Source: Desulfobulbaceae bacterium (GTDB taxonomy: Bacteria > Desulfobacterota > Desulfobulbia > Desulfobulbales > Desulfobulbaceae). Taken from it: a DNA stretch of 5,927 nt. Positions within the stretch are counted from its first letter, which is position 1, and the number at the start of each line of letters is the position of its first letter. Below are positions 5,516 through 5,927 of this stretch, in pieces. The notes below the pieces were generated by a model that did not search any database, was not told the DNA's origin, and saw only the letters and a program-made list of their open reading frames with translations. Both the position numbers and the translations under genes were made by a program. The stretch is from the NCBI GenBank assembly GCA_026986885.1, contig JALSNT010000604.1, forward strand, positions 1 to 5,927, given 5' to 3'.

Positions 5516-5580
5516 CAGTAAAAGAAATAGCTCAATTCAGGTCATGATGAGTCTGAAAAAATAATTCGAAGAAACAGCAT

Positions 5581-5927
5581 TCAGGCGGCCGGTCGTATGT
5601 CTTCCTGTCCAACGAGTCCCAGGGGACAGGGAGGGATTTCATCAACATGTTCCGAAGGTGTATTTCGCACAAAGATTTGCTGCAAAACCCGTCCCTGCCA
5701 GTCCGGATGCAGGGGAATGCCAAGGATATGGGCCATGGTAGGCGCAAGATCAAGAAGAGTCGGTCCCATTTCAACATCCATACCTTCCGCAATATCCGGG
5801 CCCTGAATAAACATGGGAATCCTGCTATCGTACGCCTTGCTGTTTTTGCTGGAATATTTCCATCCTCCCTGACCGCCCAACACCATAAACACATAATCAT
5901 TATGAAGGCCGACTTTACGTATCTGCT
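5581..5927 (-). CDS. C-terminal part of an alkaline-phosphatase/type I phosphodiesterase superfamily protein, metal motif degenerate
   Basis: Only the last 114 residues are in the window; the gene continues past the right edge. The fold is recognisable from the strand VFMVLG (12-17) that leads into the usual DHGG site, then RIPMFIQGPDI (35-45), LLDLAPTMAHILGIPL (about 57-72) and WQGRVLQQIF, the typical end of the alkaline-phosphatase/phosphodiesterase/sulfatase superfamily. The motif after VFMVLG reads GQGG, so the metal-binding Asp-His pair is replaced by Gly18-Gln19 (window numbering). The later His normally found in a GKxHGG-like segment is also absent; the segment reads YSSKNSKAYD. Each substitution in the first pair needs only one base change (GAT to GGT, CAT to CAG). 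The protein is thus probably catalytically dead, a pseudoenzyme, or decaying. A GTG at 5892 opens a shorter frame but is an internal codon. Substrate and localisation cannot be told from this part. Confidence 0.75.
   Translation of the reverse strand, partial: QIRKVGLHNDYVFMVLGGQGGWKYSSKNSKAYDSRIPMFIQGPDIAEGMDVEMGPTLLDLAPTMAHILGIPLHPDWQGRVLQQIFVRNTPSEHVDEIPPCPLGLVGQEDIRPAA

Overview
The window looks like a bacterial chromosome segment of moderate GC with all convincing genes on the minus strand. Nothing in it fixes the taxonomy. The gene types (an OlsF-like acyltransferase, an exported DUF3047-like protein, a GluR0-type receptor channel) and the base composition would suit a Gram-negative bacterium, possibly a Desulfobacterota (deltaproteobacterial) lineage; this is an inference only.

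Layout in the direction of transcription (high to low coordinates): (i) 5927-5581, the C-terminal end of an alkaline-phosphatase/phosphodiesterase superfamily protein cut by the window edge, whose visible metal-binding motif is degenerate (GQGG where DHGG is expected). (ii) 5580-5339, a non-coding gap with two strong hairpins, a two-copy degenerate tandem module, and a 10-bp-period direct repeat just before the next gene. (iii) A compact run of five genes that looks like one operon: a 117-aa single-TM protein (5338-4985); a complete endonuclease/exonuclease/phosphatase-family enzyme (4988-4098, ATGA overlap); an exported DUF3047-like protein (4050-3286); an OlsF-like two-domain acyltransferase (3299-1560, 14-nt overlap); and a prokaryotic ionotropic glutamate-receptor-type channel with a potassium-type TVGYGD filter (1525-419). 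A long hairpin covers the end of the acyltransferase gene, just before the channel gene. (iv) 418-1, a non-coding region: AT-rich next to the channel gene, then a GC-rich stretch with strong inverted repeats toward the window edge.

Together, at least four of the six genes encode membrane-associated or exported proteins. The most coherent reading is an envelope-related operon: ornithine-lipid-type membrane remodelling (OlsF-like), an exported protein of unknown function, a cytoplasmic phosphodiesterase, and a ligand-gated channel that would sense a periplasmic small molecule, probably an amino acid. That the proteins work together is inferred from gene order, overlaps and spacing; no pathway is shown by the sequence. 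Start codons were moved inward from the longest open frames for four genes because ribosome-binding sites and gene spacing favour the internal starts.
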